Shown here: in pieces, positions 12,113 through 25,000 of the stretch
How positions within the stretch are numbered: the stretch's first letter is position 1
Layout: the number at the start of each line of letters is the position of its first letter
From: Chinchilla lanigera
Lineage: Eukaryota; Chordata; Mammalia; Rodentia; Chinchillidae
Reading direction: 5' to 3'
Assembly: GCF_000276665.1 (NCBI RefSeq)
Contig: NW_004955476.1
Location: 9,772,069 to 9,836,068 of the forward strand
DNA length: 64,000 nt
Program-made: the position numbers and the translations under genes
The notes under the pieces: model-generated
Databases searched by the model: none
Told to the model about the DNA's origin: nothing
What the model saw: the letters and a program-made list of their open reading frames with translations, nothing else

Positions 12113-12376
12113 TGTTATGGTTGATACACTGCATCAAATTGGCGAGTCTAGAGGTTTGGCTAAGTTGTTTTCTCCACCACCTCCCTTCTGCTCTTGTTAC
12201 TTTGCTGTTCTACTGCCATAAACTGTTGCCCTCTGCCATGTGCCATTTGCCACCCTAACTTAGAGCCAGCCAAACATAAACTAAAACCTCCAAAGACTCT
12301 AAGCTAAATAAACTTTTCCTTCCTTCATTTTGAGTGTTAGATATTTTTATCTCAGTAATAAAAAAGAACTAAGACA
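12113..12376 (+). mobile_element. 3' LTR of the MaLR-type element
   Basis: The first ~55 bases match 10723 onward (TGTTATGGTTGATAC, then GAGTCTAGAGGTTTGGCTAA). The rest resembles the solo LTRs at 42073 and 63277 (CTGCCATGTGCCA, AAACCTCCA, AATAAACTTTTCCTTCC). It is shorter than those, which suggests an internal deletion. Confidence 0.75.
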
Positions 12377-12592
12377 ACAATGTAAGGCAGAATCTCAAGT
12401 CCCTCCCGGGACCCTTGCTCGGTCGCTGGGGCTTTCCTGCTTCTGATGTGCGGGCTGCAGGGAGCTGGGCAGCTCTCACTAGGATCACGCCTGGCGTGGC
12501 CCGGCCGAGCTCAGAGTAGTTACACACTGACTGGAAAATGCAGCGGACAAACGGAGCACGTTCAGAATGAGTAGGTTGCCTTTCACTTCAGC

Positions 12593-12598
12593 TTTATT
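12593..12598 (-). terminator. Candidate distal poly(A) signal of IMMP1L
   Basis: AATAAA on the - strand, 281 bases past the IMMP1L stop. Which signal is used is unknown. Confidence 0.35.
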
Positions 12599-12783
12599 GG
12601 ACCTATCACACCAAAATTTCAAAAGTGAGGCAGTCATCCAGGTTTCCTCCCAAAATGTTTATCACTATAAAATTTAGATAACTTACTCTGCCCTACTTTT
12701 TTGTCCCGGTATTTTGAACTAACTTGCAGAGTGTGTTGCTTATTTTGTTTAAGAATTTAAAAAACAAAGTAAATATCCAATCG

Positions 12784-12789
12784 TTTATT
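12784..12789 (-). terminator. Candidate proximal poly(A) signal of IMMP1L
   Basis: AATAAA on the - strand, 90 bases past the stop, which would give a short 3' UTR. On the opposite strand an AATAAA at 12867-12872 could in principle serve a long DNAJC24 3' UTR. Confidence 0.45.
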
Positions 12790-12878
12790 GGTAAGGTAAG
12801 GTAAGCGCATGGTTCCAGCTTCAGTTGTAAATTCACTGGCCCAGCAGATATTCATCAGGTCAGAGGAATAAATGCTTG

Positions 12879-12947
12879 TCAGTCATCAGAAAACCGGTGG
12901 CCATTGGGGCTGTCACGCAGAAACCCGAAGTCACTCAGAGGCCAGAT
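12879..12947 (-). CDS. IMMP1L: IMMP1L terminal coding exon
   Basis: The acceptor GGTTTTACAG precedes 12947. The exon encodes [22 protein letters not shown] and then TGA at 12881-12879. The C-terminus is the same as the family member I recall, apart from Asp for Ala in LRDSPN. Confidence 0.96.
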   Translation of the reverse strand: MWPLSDFGFLRDSPNGHRFSDD

Positions 12948-15900
12948 CTGTAAAACCCATAGGAGGTGGAGACAGTCAGCCAGGTGATGCTGTATCCGCA
13001 CCACTCCCTTTCCTCCTCGTCCCTTTCCTGTGACAGTACTGCTTCCTCCTCGCGCATCAGCCATGAATACATTTCCGCCACAGTGAGACTCCAGAGAAAA
13101 GCTGTTGACGTATACTACTGAGTTCAGACCCAAGTGTGCAAGAGCTTGTGTGCATATGAAGGTGTGGGTGTGGGTGTGTCAAGCGAGTGTGAACTACCCT
13201 TCGAACTCAGCTGCTGCAGGTTTAACATGGAAGTCCTCTCACTGCCGCAACTAGCCCTTCTCATCCCCCGTCCTGCTGGCGCCCGAGGCAGCGAAGGTGG
13301 CGCCGTCCTCAGCCCTGCGCCCTTCCCTGCACGGCCAGAGCTGCTGCAGATGCTCGTCCACATGTTCCCAGGGCGGTGCTAACAGGTGACAGTGCAAGAG
13401 AGACTGCAGACTTGGGGAAACCTGAAAGGAAGTTTGCTCAGGCTACAGCGAAGGAATCGGAACTTTATTATAAAAATCCGTTCTCGGTCACCTCCCTCTG
13501 TGAGAGCTAGAGGGTGGCGAGCTATCCAGGCCCGTGAGCGCATGAAGTGCGGGTACTGCAAGCAGAAGCCTCACCAGCCTACACGTCACAGTTCATCGGG
13601 GGAAGCTCGGAGAATGAAAGCACCATTTCAAGCAGAAAACTGTACCTTAAAAAAGATGCGTCCTCTTATCAGTCCATAAGGGATGGGTCCATAGCACCTG
13701 GAATCTGTGGAGTTCTGTAGGTTGTCACCTTCTAACCAGACGTGGCCCATGGGCACCTACAGGTAGAGGAGAAAGTGACCCCTTTAAAACACTTAACGAC
13801 TTGGGCACCATCACTAAGAAGCTTGCCATAAAATACATACACATCCTGAGACTGGCGGTTTAGTTTTCACTTCTCACACAATGAAACAACTTACTAAATA
13901 TGAAGGATTTGAAGTGTTTAAAAGACCCACCCCTTATCATATGGTTCTCAAACCTTTGCTATATAAATCCCAAACTGAGATTGTGAGAGATCAACACAAT
14001 GTGACAGAATCATTAATTTAATAGACTTCAAAAGAGGTCATGAGGATGCTGACCGGAAACGTGCCCTCCCGTCTCAGCGACGGCGTACGCAGGCAGTCAC
14101 TGCACGGCCTGGGGCCAGCTCCAAGGCCAGCCCTCTTCGACGCTCATGACGAACTGGATGGTAATTGATCCTGACACCAATTACACACAATCTCGTCACT
14201 GTAGAGGGGCCTGTCAGGGTTCTCATTAAGAGCCTGCTCTGCCTTTGTGCGGCCCTATCTTCCTGCATTATACTTTGATAATGACCGTCCAGAATCACAA
14301 GGAGCCATTATAAAATTATTAGTTGTAAAATTAATGATGGTGACCTTCCTAAGTGGAGAAGCCCTGTCTCACAGGGCCCATGTGTGAGCTGGTACATACA
14401 TTTAAATTCTTACTCACTGACCACCATATTTAGGGTACAACGTTACTTTCAAAAAAATGCCCTCTTGCCATAGCAGCCACTTGCTTGCTAGCGTCTGTTC
14501 TGGCCACGTAGATTCAAAGATCACTCTCCGGGGACAGTGTAAAAGTGCTCTTCGGAAGCTTTTCATTTGACAGCTTGTTACCCAAGAAAGCTGAGTTACT
14601 GATGAGACAAAACTGATCTATTGGGAATGAATTTATTTTTGTTTTGTTCAGTAAGGTTGAATAGGAGACACTGACATTTTCTTTTGTGTGACAAATTACC
14701 TTTGTGAAAAATCAATTGATACAAGCATATAAAATTTTAAATTCACTTTAAGAGATTATGATTCTGTAATGTATCATGTAGAAACATTTGCCAAAATCCT
14801 CCAAGTTAATTCTTTGCATTTAGATGTACTTAAATGTGAAATTCTATTTTACAGAAAAAGGATGTAGGTTTACTGAAGGAGTATCAGAGCCAGGTGTGGT
14901 CCCCAAGTGTAATCCCAACCCTCAGGCAGGCTGAGGCAGGGGTTTCAAGTGCAGCCCCGTCCTGGGCAATTCAGCACCACAGCCAGACCCTGCGTCACAG
15001 TGTCAAATAACGTCTGAGGATGTGGCTTAGTGTGAAGGCTCTGAGTCAAGTGCCTGCTACGTAAATAATTCAATATAAAGGGTGGAGGTGAGAAGAGAAG
15101 AAGAAATGTATGATAGGATGTGAGATAACTCATTTTTATTAGTGGACTATGTTTTACGTCCGAGGGCCAACAGCAAGGCTAGTTGCTTCCTATATAATGA
15201 GACAGACTTTTGTGCAATTAAGTAGAAGTCTGCCCAAGCAGAGAAATGAGTATGCCTCAGGGCATAAAAGAAATCAAAAGACAATACCAAACTCAGAAAA
15301 GCCCTGTATAACATATTTGGAAGAAGTTACAAGGTGAAGATTTTGTGCTTGTGTTTCCCGTTTCTCAAAAGGTGCTTGTTCCCGAGTTTTAGAAATAAGC
15401 AGTAAGTAAGGAAGAGCAATAAAAGCCAAAGCAAACCATTCTACAGTCCAGTACTGCAGCGTCCTGCCCGTCCAGGGAAGTCTTTGTCCACTCGCTGGCC
15501 GCAGACCAGGTCTGGTTGACACTTTCCATCCCCAGCTTCCCCCAAACATGTGCGCCGATGCCAGGTTCTCTTGGGTCAGGTCATTCGCCATCAAAGCTGG
15601 CCTTGCGAGCTGCTCCGTTTCTAACGTGCTTTTTCTTGCGTGGCTTTTGCGTCCGTCTTCTTACGTTATGATGGACTAAGGCAGAAGGCAGTAACACCAC
15701 GGTTTTAACTGTCAATGTGACTGCAAAAAACGGTACTTTGTGTATTTGCTTTTGTCTTATGATGAATGAGGCAAAACCTTGCTTCATGCATTTAGAAAAC
15801 AAACGTAGTTGGACGTAGTGGTGCAAGTTTGTAATCCCCACTACACCTGAGGCTGAGGCAGGAGAACTGCAAGGTGTAGGCTAGCCTGAGTAATTTACAC

Positions 15901-15988
15901 CCAAAATAAAAATTCATAAATAAGGGCTAGGAATGTAGCTCAGTGGGAGAGCACCTAGCAGGAGGGAAGCCTTGAATTCAGCCCCTAG

Positions 15989-16027
<39 letters not shown>

Positions 16028-19000
16028 TGAATTCAGTGCTTTTTCTGTGACCTCCCAGTGCCCTCTGAGTTGATCTTTTCCACTCCTCATTTCATAGGTG
16101 TTTTTTAAATACTGAGATTAGCTTTTTGAGATAAAGATGACAAATACACATCTGTCACTTCTCTTATCAATCTTGCTTTTATGACTTCTAGATTTTCAGT
16201 CATGCAAAACTTCTACTGTTTCATATTTTAACGTTTAATTATTTTATTTGGGGGATGTATCCTCAGAGATGCTCTACGGTTTGGGATATTAACAATTTTT
16301 TTTTTCCTCTTTTGTACTGGGGATTGAAATCAGAGCCTTCACACTAAGCTGTATCTCAAGGCATGTCTTCAGACAGGGTCTTGCTAAGTTGCCCAGGTTG
16401 GACTTGAACTTGAATCCTCCTGCCTCGGGCTCCGGGACTCTGGGGTCACAGGCAGCTTTTATTAATGCGAGGGCTGGCGGAGTAGCACCGGTAGCATCCC
16501 TGCCCGGTACACTCAGAACCATGTCTGAGCCCAGCACCACTGAAGAAAGCAATTGTTCATGTAGCAGGTGATTCAGTGCTCTGATGTTTTCCTCTGCGTT
16601 ATTCTCTGCACTGGTTTCCAAAGGCATTGCACCTATGCCTGCTTTTGTGCGTATGAGCTTTGGGGTCTCAAGAATTTCCTTATAAACCTGCAAGTGTTCC
16701 TTCTATAATACATATTACAAATACTTCCTCCGCCCTAGTTTTGTCTTTTCATATCATGTTCCACAAAGTTTTGATTTTTATAGCTAGGTGTGGCTCAGTG
16801 GTAGAGCACTTGCCTAGCATGTATGAGGCCCCAGCACTGCAAAATCAGGAAAAAAGAAAACTTTGTATTTACGTGCACATTCGAGCACTTCTGATGTTTT
16901 ATTCTGCTGTGACCAAGCATCAGTCCCCTCCCTGTCTTCCGGTCGCAAGACCCTCCTTTCACATTTCTTGCAGGGTAAGTCTGCTGGCAATGCATCTCTC
17001 AACATCCTGGCAACATTTACTTTTGTTTGAAAATGTCTTTAATTTTCCACGATTTTCCAAAGATCCTTGCACGGAATACAAATCCCAGACCGACAGTGAG
17101 CACCTGGCACCCTGACGCCTCCAGTCTCGTTTCCCTCATTTTCTTACTGTTTAGGACGATGGAGCAGCAGCAGCTCCGTTGACGTGGCGCATGTAATGTC
17201 TTTCTCCTCTCGTTGTTCTGAAGTCTTTCTCTTTATCTCTGGCTCTGCAGACCCATTCTGAGGCTCCCCGGTTTGACTTCTTTTGTATTCATTTTACCTG
17301 AACTTGCTGGATCTCCGGCTTAGTTTTGATCAAATTGGGAAAAGCAAGAGATCCCTTCTTCTTCTCACTCCCTGCAGCCTCTGTAACATGGATGTTGGTC
17401 CGTTTAACACTGTCTTACAAGTTACTGTGGATACTCAGTTTTTTTCTAGACTTTTTCCTTTCCTTCAGTAAAGTTTGTATAAATTTTACTGCTACCCTCA
17501 CATTTACTGTCTTTTCTTTTGCAGTTTCTAATCCGCTTGGAGGCGTCTAGTGTATTTGCAAGCTGTAGAAGTTCCGTTCGCTCCTGTCTTACGCTTGTGT
17601 TCTTCCCTGTTACAGGCTCAGGCACACCTCGCAGCGGTTCTGTGCACTTGCCTTGGTCACCTCGGGTCTGCGTCACTGACAGGCTCCTACTTAAGGCTTG
17701 CGCGTCTGTCCCTTCACGCTGAACGTGCCGAGGCCTGGCTGGCGTGGGGAGGCGGTGAAGCTGGCTGTGACTGGCCGCTTCCTTCGCAGCGTGTCTGGAA
17801 GCTCTGACGCTGCGGGGTGGGGGTGGGGGTGGGCGGCGGCGGCGGCGGCGGCTCTGCAGACTGCCGTGTCACAGGCCGGGAACTTTCGGACTCAGTTGCC
17901 TCGGTCACTTCCCTCGGCTCAGTTTCCCCGTTTGCCGGGAAGCAGGCACCATCTCGCACTCAGCCCCAAAGCCCAGGAAGGAAGACCTCGCTGCAGCTCG
18001 CGCGTCCTTGCTGTGCACCCAGCATGCAGCCTCCTCTGTGGCCTGTCTCCTCCGCTCAGCCGCCTCCGTGGGCCACGCCGGCCGCCCTACTTGGGCTGGG
18101 GTCTGAACACAGCCGTGGCCATGGCTCGCTTTGCTCCTCCTCCTGCCAGGGACGGCTGGCTGTGCAGGGCCTGCGAACGGGTTTCCCATCCACCTCTGTC
18201 CCGCCTCCTCAGGTGCCGGGGGCAGGCCCACTGCCAGTGCTTCAACTGCCTGGCCCTCCTTCTTAAAGCACTTTGTAATGCTATAAAGAGAATCCCTTGG
18301 GCAAGGACTAAAGTTCTTTTTTATTTTTTGAGACAGGGCCTTGCTATGTGGTTCAGGCTGGTCTTGAGCTCACTATGTAGCCCAGGCTAGCTTCAAACTC
18401 ATAGCGATCCTCCTGCCTCAGCCTCCCCAGTGCTGGGGTGACAGACATCTGCCACGATGCCTAGAACTGGGATTTTCAATGTGAAGTTGAGTGTTAGCAT
18501 CGTGAAACTCGTGTGTCCAGCGTACTGCCTGTATTTTGCTTTCCCGTTTCCCTACTGCAGGCTGGAAAAGATCTGCCTGACTCAGCATGATCGCTAATAC
18601 TGTGCACTAATAAAAAAGTTCACTCAGTCCTGGACGCACTTGAGATTAGCAAGAGTACAAATGTTCTCCAGCAGGAGGGTCAAATAAAGTGTAGTTAATT
18701 TATAAGATCAGCTCATCAAAGCAACAAAACAAAAATCGAACTAATGGAGAGATTTCTCAGACGCAGTTAAAGAAAAAAAAAAAAGTTGCAGGGCATGGTG
18801 TACAAATGTTATAAATGTTTGCTTTTTAAATTTCAAAAGCATTTTTATAATGCTACAGTATGTCAGGTAGCTGATCTAACAGCTTGTACAGACAGTCCCA
18901 GCACTTGTGTGAGCGTCTTAAAACGCTTTCTCTTCTCAGTGACACTTCTGCTTTTCGAAGCAGCACAGAAACACCGCCATCAGGACGCAGGCTGGGAAAC

Positions 19001-22000
19001 GCTGTGCAGTTTTCTGTTCATTTTGTTTGGTCTTCGGCAGCGCAGCCACAGAGTGACCCAACTCGCAGCGCATGACACAGTTAGCAGCACCGCCGCCAGA
19101 CACCTACCAGAAAGCTCACGCATCGCCAGAGAACGCACCAGCCATCTCAGCTGGGGCTGGAAACACAAAACCTGACCAAGTCCGGGGTGAGGCAGAAGGC
19201 AGCGTGGGTACTGCCCATTGGGTTAACCTGGTTATCTCTGAAGCTGAAAATTCGAAGCCGGTAAGAGAAAACATTTTTATGATAGGATAAGCTGGTGGAT
19301 GGAAATGTATTTTAAAGACACTGTAATATCTTTACCACGACATCTGAAAAGTACCCCAGTTAACAAGTGTTTCCCAAGTGGCTTAGAACAGAAACCCTAA
19401 TTCTGTTTGTGTAGGTCTGCCGTGTGCCACCCCGAAGAGTGCACGGACTGAGTGAGAATACATAAATGCATGTCTTCAGTGAATGGCACAGACGGACTGG
19501 TTTTCCTCTGGCTCAAATCTCAACCTTCCAGGTGCCTTGGATACGGCTGGCCCCTGAGGGCTGAACTGGAAAGCAGTAGAGAGAACTCTGAGATCCCCTC
19601 TGTTAACAATGGTGAGATAAAAGGTTGCGCTGAGCCCAGGCTCTGTGTGACTGGTAACATCCCGGCTGGAAACGTCATCGGTAAGGAATTGGAGTATGAC
19701 CTTCTCCTAGCACCCGCAAGCCAGTGACAGACACGTGGAAACAGGAGGACACTCAAAGCCCGAGCCGTAGTTAGAAGACGTCCCTAGCACAAAGGCAAGG
19801 AGAACTGAGTAATCTCTAACCACACAGGTCTGCAGCGTGCCACGTGCCAGACCCACCCATGCCCCTCCTGACTCTCTGCCAGGCACCTCGTCCACACTCC
19901 GCCTCCGTGAGCTCAGCACGCGAGGCGGTGTCACACTGCGGGCCCAAGGCCAGGCGAGTGACCGTGGAGTGTCATTTCTAGGGACAGGGACACAGGGGCT
20001 AGTGACGTGATGATTCCCACGAGTGCTACTCTACATGGGCTGCCGCTGCTTCTCCCCAGTTAAGTCCTGCCCCACTGCGCCTATCCGTGTCATGCCTCGG
20101 GGCCATTACTGCCCTTCTCTCTTTAAACGTGGGGCTGCCTGCTGTAGCCCCAGCACTCTGCAAGGCTGAAGCAGGAGGATCCAGCCTGGGTAATTTAGTG
20201 TGGTGAGCTGGGGATATAGCTCGGTGGCACAAGCACCTGCCTGGCAACCTCAAGGTCCTGAGATCGATTCCCAGTACTGGAAAAAAAAAATTTCCTTTAG
20301 CGTGGTGAGACTCTGTTTCAAAAATAAGCAAATAGTGCCAAGGGCCCTGGGTTCAATTCCTAGTAATAAAAAGACAAAAAGGCCACTTTAGGTTCACAGC
20401 GGGTCATGGCCAAAGAGCACACCACTTCCACAGGCTGCACTTCGGCGTGAGGGTGAGGGTGTGGCCAGGGACAGGCCTTTCGCTCCTGGCTCTCTGCAGG
20501 GTGGACTGTGGCTGTGCTCCTCCCCTTCTCCTCTGGCTGCAAGAGGAGCTCAGTGGGGCTGCTGGCTCATGGGTAGACACAGTCCCCAGCACCAGTCATC
20601 GCTAAGCCCCGAACACAGCCCTGCAACCTCCTAGGTAAGAGGCCTCTCCTGCACAGCAGAGACCAGCGTGCACCTCAGGAGACCAAGGGAAGCAAATGAG
20701 CACAGACACTCCCGCGCCTGCCCATCAGAGGAGCACGACAGCGGCGGCCCGCCTGCACGCCCTGCACACCCGGGCTCGCCTCCTCCCCCTCTAAGGAGGA
20801 CCACTCTCCGCAACCTGCAGTGTGCACCAGGATTTGCCTGTGATTACCGTTTTGGCTATTTCCTTTTATACTGCATTCAGTGAGTCATATCGCTCTACTG
20901 CTAGCCAAGTCTTTGAACTAAACCTGCTCTAAATAAAAATGTACAATAACTGTAAGAGTCACTGATTTAATGAAATTCAGTTGTTAGTGATTAAGACTAC
21001 CGTTTTCTAGCCTCTTAACGGGCAGCACCATCAAGCCATGACTTGAATTCTTGGGTCTTTCCTTACGAAGTGTCCGCTTCTCTGGAAAACTTGCCCAAGG
21101 AGTGAGGGGTGCAGGGTTGGGGCCAAAGCCAGGATACGGGCCTTTCCACTCAAGGGATCGGGGACCAGTGTCTCAGTCTCAAAGCAATGGACCTTTTCAT
21201 CCTCCCTGCTTGTTCTGTGTGTACAGACTGCCTGCCCTGGTCTGAGATTCAACAAGGCATTTTATGTTCTCACCGGGAGACTGTGAATCTCCACTCTAGT
21301 TGCCCCATTACAGGCAAGGAGTCTAACTTCATGCCACACAGGGCCTCGCAGGGAGAGCCGAGCAGGGAGGCGAAGTCCTGAAATAATGCGTTTTCTGTGC
21401 TGTCAGAAACAGTCTGAAGCAGCTGGCAAACCAGATGCACACTGTGTAAGCTGTTTCCACCGGAAACTTTATTTCTGTCACTGCACATAATTCTGCCCCA
21501 AATCCAAACTCATCACCACATGGATTTACTGTTATTACAGATGAATCTCTATGAGTTCCTTGAAATCTACTGTCCTTGTACATACCTGCTTCCGAGAGAC
21601 AGGCTAGAAAACATTTGTATCCAAAATGGCATGAGAAACAACACTATCAGCAGAAGAGTCCCTACTTCAAAAAAGAAATGATGGAAATTACGTATGTTGG
21701 TCTTTCTGTACTGGTGTTACTACAGTATTTTTTTAAAAGTCACTGTCGCATGTTTTTCTGTGACAGACACTTCTTGTGTTTTACTCATCAAAACACAACT
21801 CTAATGCTCCAAACCCTGCATGCTATTTCAAATGAAATCTAGCTTTGTGAATACAGAATTGCCAGTTAGGCAGGTGGGTGACAGATGAAATTTTCGGGCT
21901 GATGCATTATTAAAAAAAAAAGTATATGAAGATCCCTATGAATGGAGATCCCTATTTTAGGGTACCCTAAAACTGAGACACCGTGGGGAATCACGGAAAC

Positions 22001-25000
22001 TGCCCCGCACGTCACTGGGGACGACAGCTCAACTTTGCCACCTGCTGAAATAAATTCAGTGGTTACTGCAGCAACCTGAAATATACTCTCTCAGGCAAAC
22101 TAGATTGCTACACTTGTCTGAAACTGAATGTACCTCTCCATTTCTGAACCTCCCGTCTCTCCACAGCCCTATTTTGCTGACCACGTGCCCCTGCCGCCAA
22201 GGCTAATTTGGGTGTCACCGCTAGGCTGTTCCATTTCCCTTCCTTCTGGCAGCCAGTCCCATCCTGATGGTCTCTTACTCTCTGCAATCTTGTGTTTCTT
22301 GCAGTTCTCACTGTTATCATCTCTACCACGGCTCAGGCACAGCTGGTTAACTGAGCTTGCTGCCCCAAGGTCTCTCCACACCATCCGTTTAACACTCCAC
22401 GTCGGAGGAGCATGGTATCTTCAAAGCCAGGTCTCAGCAGGTGATTCCCCCGTCTGAGACACGCAGGGAGCCCGTTCCTGCTCTCACCAGCCACTCTCTC
22501 CTACCGCATCTTCCCTCCGCGGGAGCCGACTTCTGGCAGCTCCCCAAAGCCCAGGCTGCGTCTGTCTGAGCCCTCGCCCTTGGAATGTGCGGCTCGCTTT
22601 GGGTACTCTCCTCACCCTCTCCCGCCTCCACTCAGTCTTCTCCTGCCCAGTCTGGACTAACTGTCTACCCCAGTCTGGAAAAGTATCCGGTGCTCGGCAC
22701 AGGTCCCTGTGCCCAATTGTTACATCATGTTACAGACCCCGTCTGCTCCTCCAACTTGCCTGCCAGCCCCAGTCCAGTCCAGTAGCCACTGGTCAGCCGT
22801 GTGGTGATTTAGGCTTCAACGCCCATGGAGAACAGAGCTCAGTTCCTGGGCCACACTGGCCACACTGCACGTGCTCAGCAGGCACGCCCCGAGGCCCCAG
22901 GGGAGGGTGCAGACAGAGTACCCCACTGCTGCCAAGTCTTGTGGTCACCGCTGAGGGCAGGGCCGAGTCCACCTCACGCAGTGCTGACCCTCACTGTGGG
23001 CTTCACGCGTTAGGAAATGAATGAAGGCACAAGTAAGTCAAGTGGGAGAGCGGAGTGCCTTGGCCTGCATCAGCCTCCTGACAGCCTCCGCAGTCTTCCC
23101 TCCTGCCCATGCTGTCAGGCCTCTTGAAGCCAGACCAATGGAGAAGACAGCTCAGTGCTGGGCCAGCCCTGCCCCCAGGCGCCCTTGACTTTCTTCCAAT
23201 GTGAGAGCTGGGGCGGACTCCCCAGCTCGCGAGGACGTGGTGCTCCAACGCTTCTGATTTACAAGGCTTATGGCAGCAAGGTATAGAAGCTGATGCGGGT
23301 CTCAAACGCCATCCTGCTCTTTTCCATTGTTCGCCCACAGCTGTAAGTGTTTCCCTAAACTCTCAGAGCTCAGTCTCCTCTCAGGCTGGCTGCTGGGTCT
23401 AGAGGGACGAAAGCCTGACTTGTGCTGCGGAGTGAGGTGTATGTAGTGCGTGCTGCGGTCAGTCAGCATCGACCCAGAGGAGAACACCCTCACGCGGCCT
23501 GTGCAGCAGTACAGTGCCAGTATCTTCCTGCTAACTTCACACATGCAACTGTACCACTGCCGGTGTGGCGGGTGTTTTTGCCTTCTGAGACAGGGTCTCT
23601 CTATGCAGTTCAGGCTAGCCCTGAACGTATGCCAGCTCTGCTGCTTCAGCCTCCTGAGTGCTGAGATTCCAGGCATGCCCCACCGTACCTGGCTTGCATA
23701 CTTGCTTTCATGTCATTCCAATTCCCATTTTTCTTCTGAGTACAGGACAGTTTGGTCTAAGATTGAGTGGGTCATGACCACAGTTAACCTGTCATAGTTC
23801 AGTTACCCAAAGTGATAACACAAGAATTTTATTGTGCTGCTGATGCCAAGACTTCTGAGCCCACTGCATCTGGTCAGCAGTGGTGTTCCCAGCAGGCCGG
23901 GTAAAGACGACTGTCCCGATTGGACAGCCTCACAGCACCTGGATTATCCGCATTACCAACACAGCCTGGAATCCGGCTCAGGTGTTTATACTCAACGGCA
24001 GGGTTACAATTTCTCTCTTACTTCTTCCAATTACTTTTAAGCAAGTGAAAGTATGTAGGCCTCAGATAAGGCAGACAAAAATAAGTATTTACATTTTATT
24101 GAATTCTATTCTGCCTCCCTAGATTCACATCAGTAGCACTGACTTTTTAACTTTGCTTAAAATATTTTTGCGTAAGTAACATGCATCCATTTCAGGACAA
24201 CTTGCTACGCTTCAGTAGAAATGCTAATCTTCATATATACACATACCTATTTTCAAACATACAAAATAAAACATATTACTACGAAACAAAACTGTAAACC
24301 ACATAATATTAAACTAAGTGCAAACCATTCTGAGAATGCTCCTAGAACAAGTCAGGAACTGCTAAAGCTGAGGCTGCCCTACGAGGTGCTGCCGCGCTGC
24401 TCACTTCCGGAGGGAAGCACTCCGGACTGGCCAACAGGCCATCAATTTATCTTTAGAGCTGCTCAGGCTGCGGGAGGAACAGGGCGGCGCGCTCCGTCCA
24501 GCCGCAGGGTAAACACACTTCCTCCCCAGCAGCCGCAATCAAGGCATTAGCAGAGCAGAGGAGCTGATTGCGCTGGAAGCCGTTGCTGAGAAATGGAAAT
24601 GGACCGCAGGGTTTTATCACTAGAGTCTGCAGAAAGCCAGCCCCTTGTTTGGATACCCAAGCCCTCCTAAGTGACATTATTAGGCAGTCCTTCTGTTTAA
24701 ATGACATGAGGATTTAGTGTATCAGCAGCTTACCCTGAACACGCCCTTTCAATCTGAAGGTACCTCTTCTGTGTATAATACAAGTAGTAATAGAAGGCCA
24801 GATGGCCTGTGACTTTTAGCTGCGGTAAATGACACTTCAACAGAGAAACAGCAGTAGGATATTCAGGGATCTGAACTGTACACTATACACACAGTGCACA
24901 TTAAAGAACTATTAGTTTTACCTATATAAAGTGACTGTTTGCTACTGCTGTCTAATTAGTAAGATTGTTGTTAGGGTTGTCAGTAAGTTTTATTAAAGCA

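Larger units (their letters stand above)
10723..12376 (+). mobile_element. MaLR-type LTR retrotransposon (non-coding), near full length
   Basis: A 5' terminal segment starts TGTTATGGTTGATAC at 10723, and the same start recurs at 12113 as a 264-bp 3' LTR ending AACTAAGACA at 12376. Five-base flanks ACAGT (10718-10722) and ACAAT (12377-12381) look like a target duplication with one change. The LTR tail has AATAAA-type signals (about 12307) and the MaLR-like end. The interior of about 1.1 kb is A-rich and has no long open frame, as is usual for these non-autonomous ERVL-related elements. The 5' LTR contains a partial internal repeat (GTGACTCAGCAG at about 10778 and 10879). Confidence 0.75.

Noticed and set aside
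17698..18390. 230-codon open frame on the + strand in a GC-rich patch
   Set aside because: It ends inside a reverse B1 SINE, overlaps equally long frames in other phases, and has no domain or splice context. GC-rich DNA with few stops explains it.
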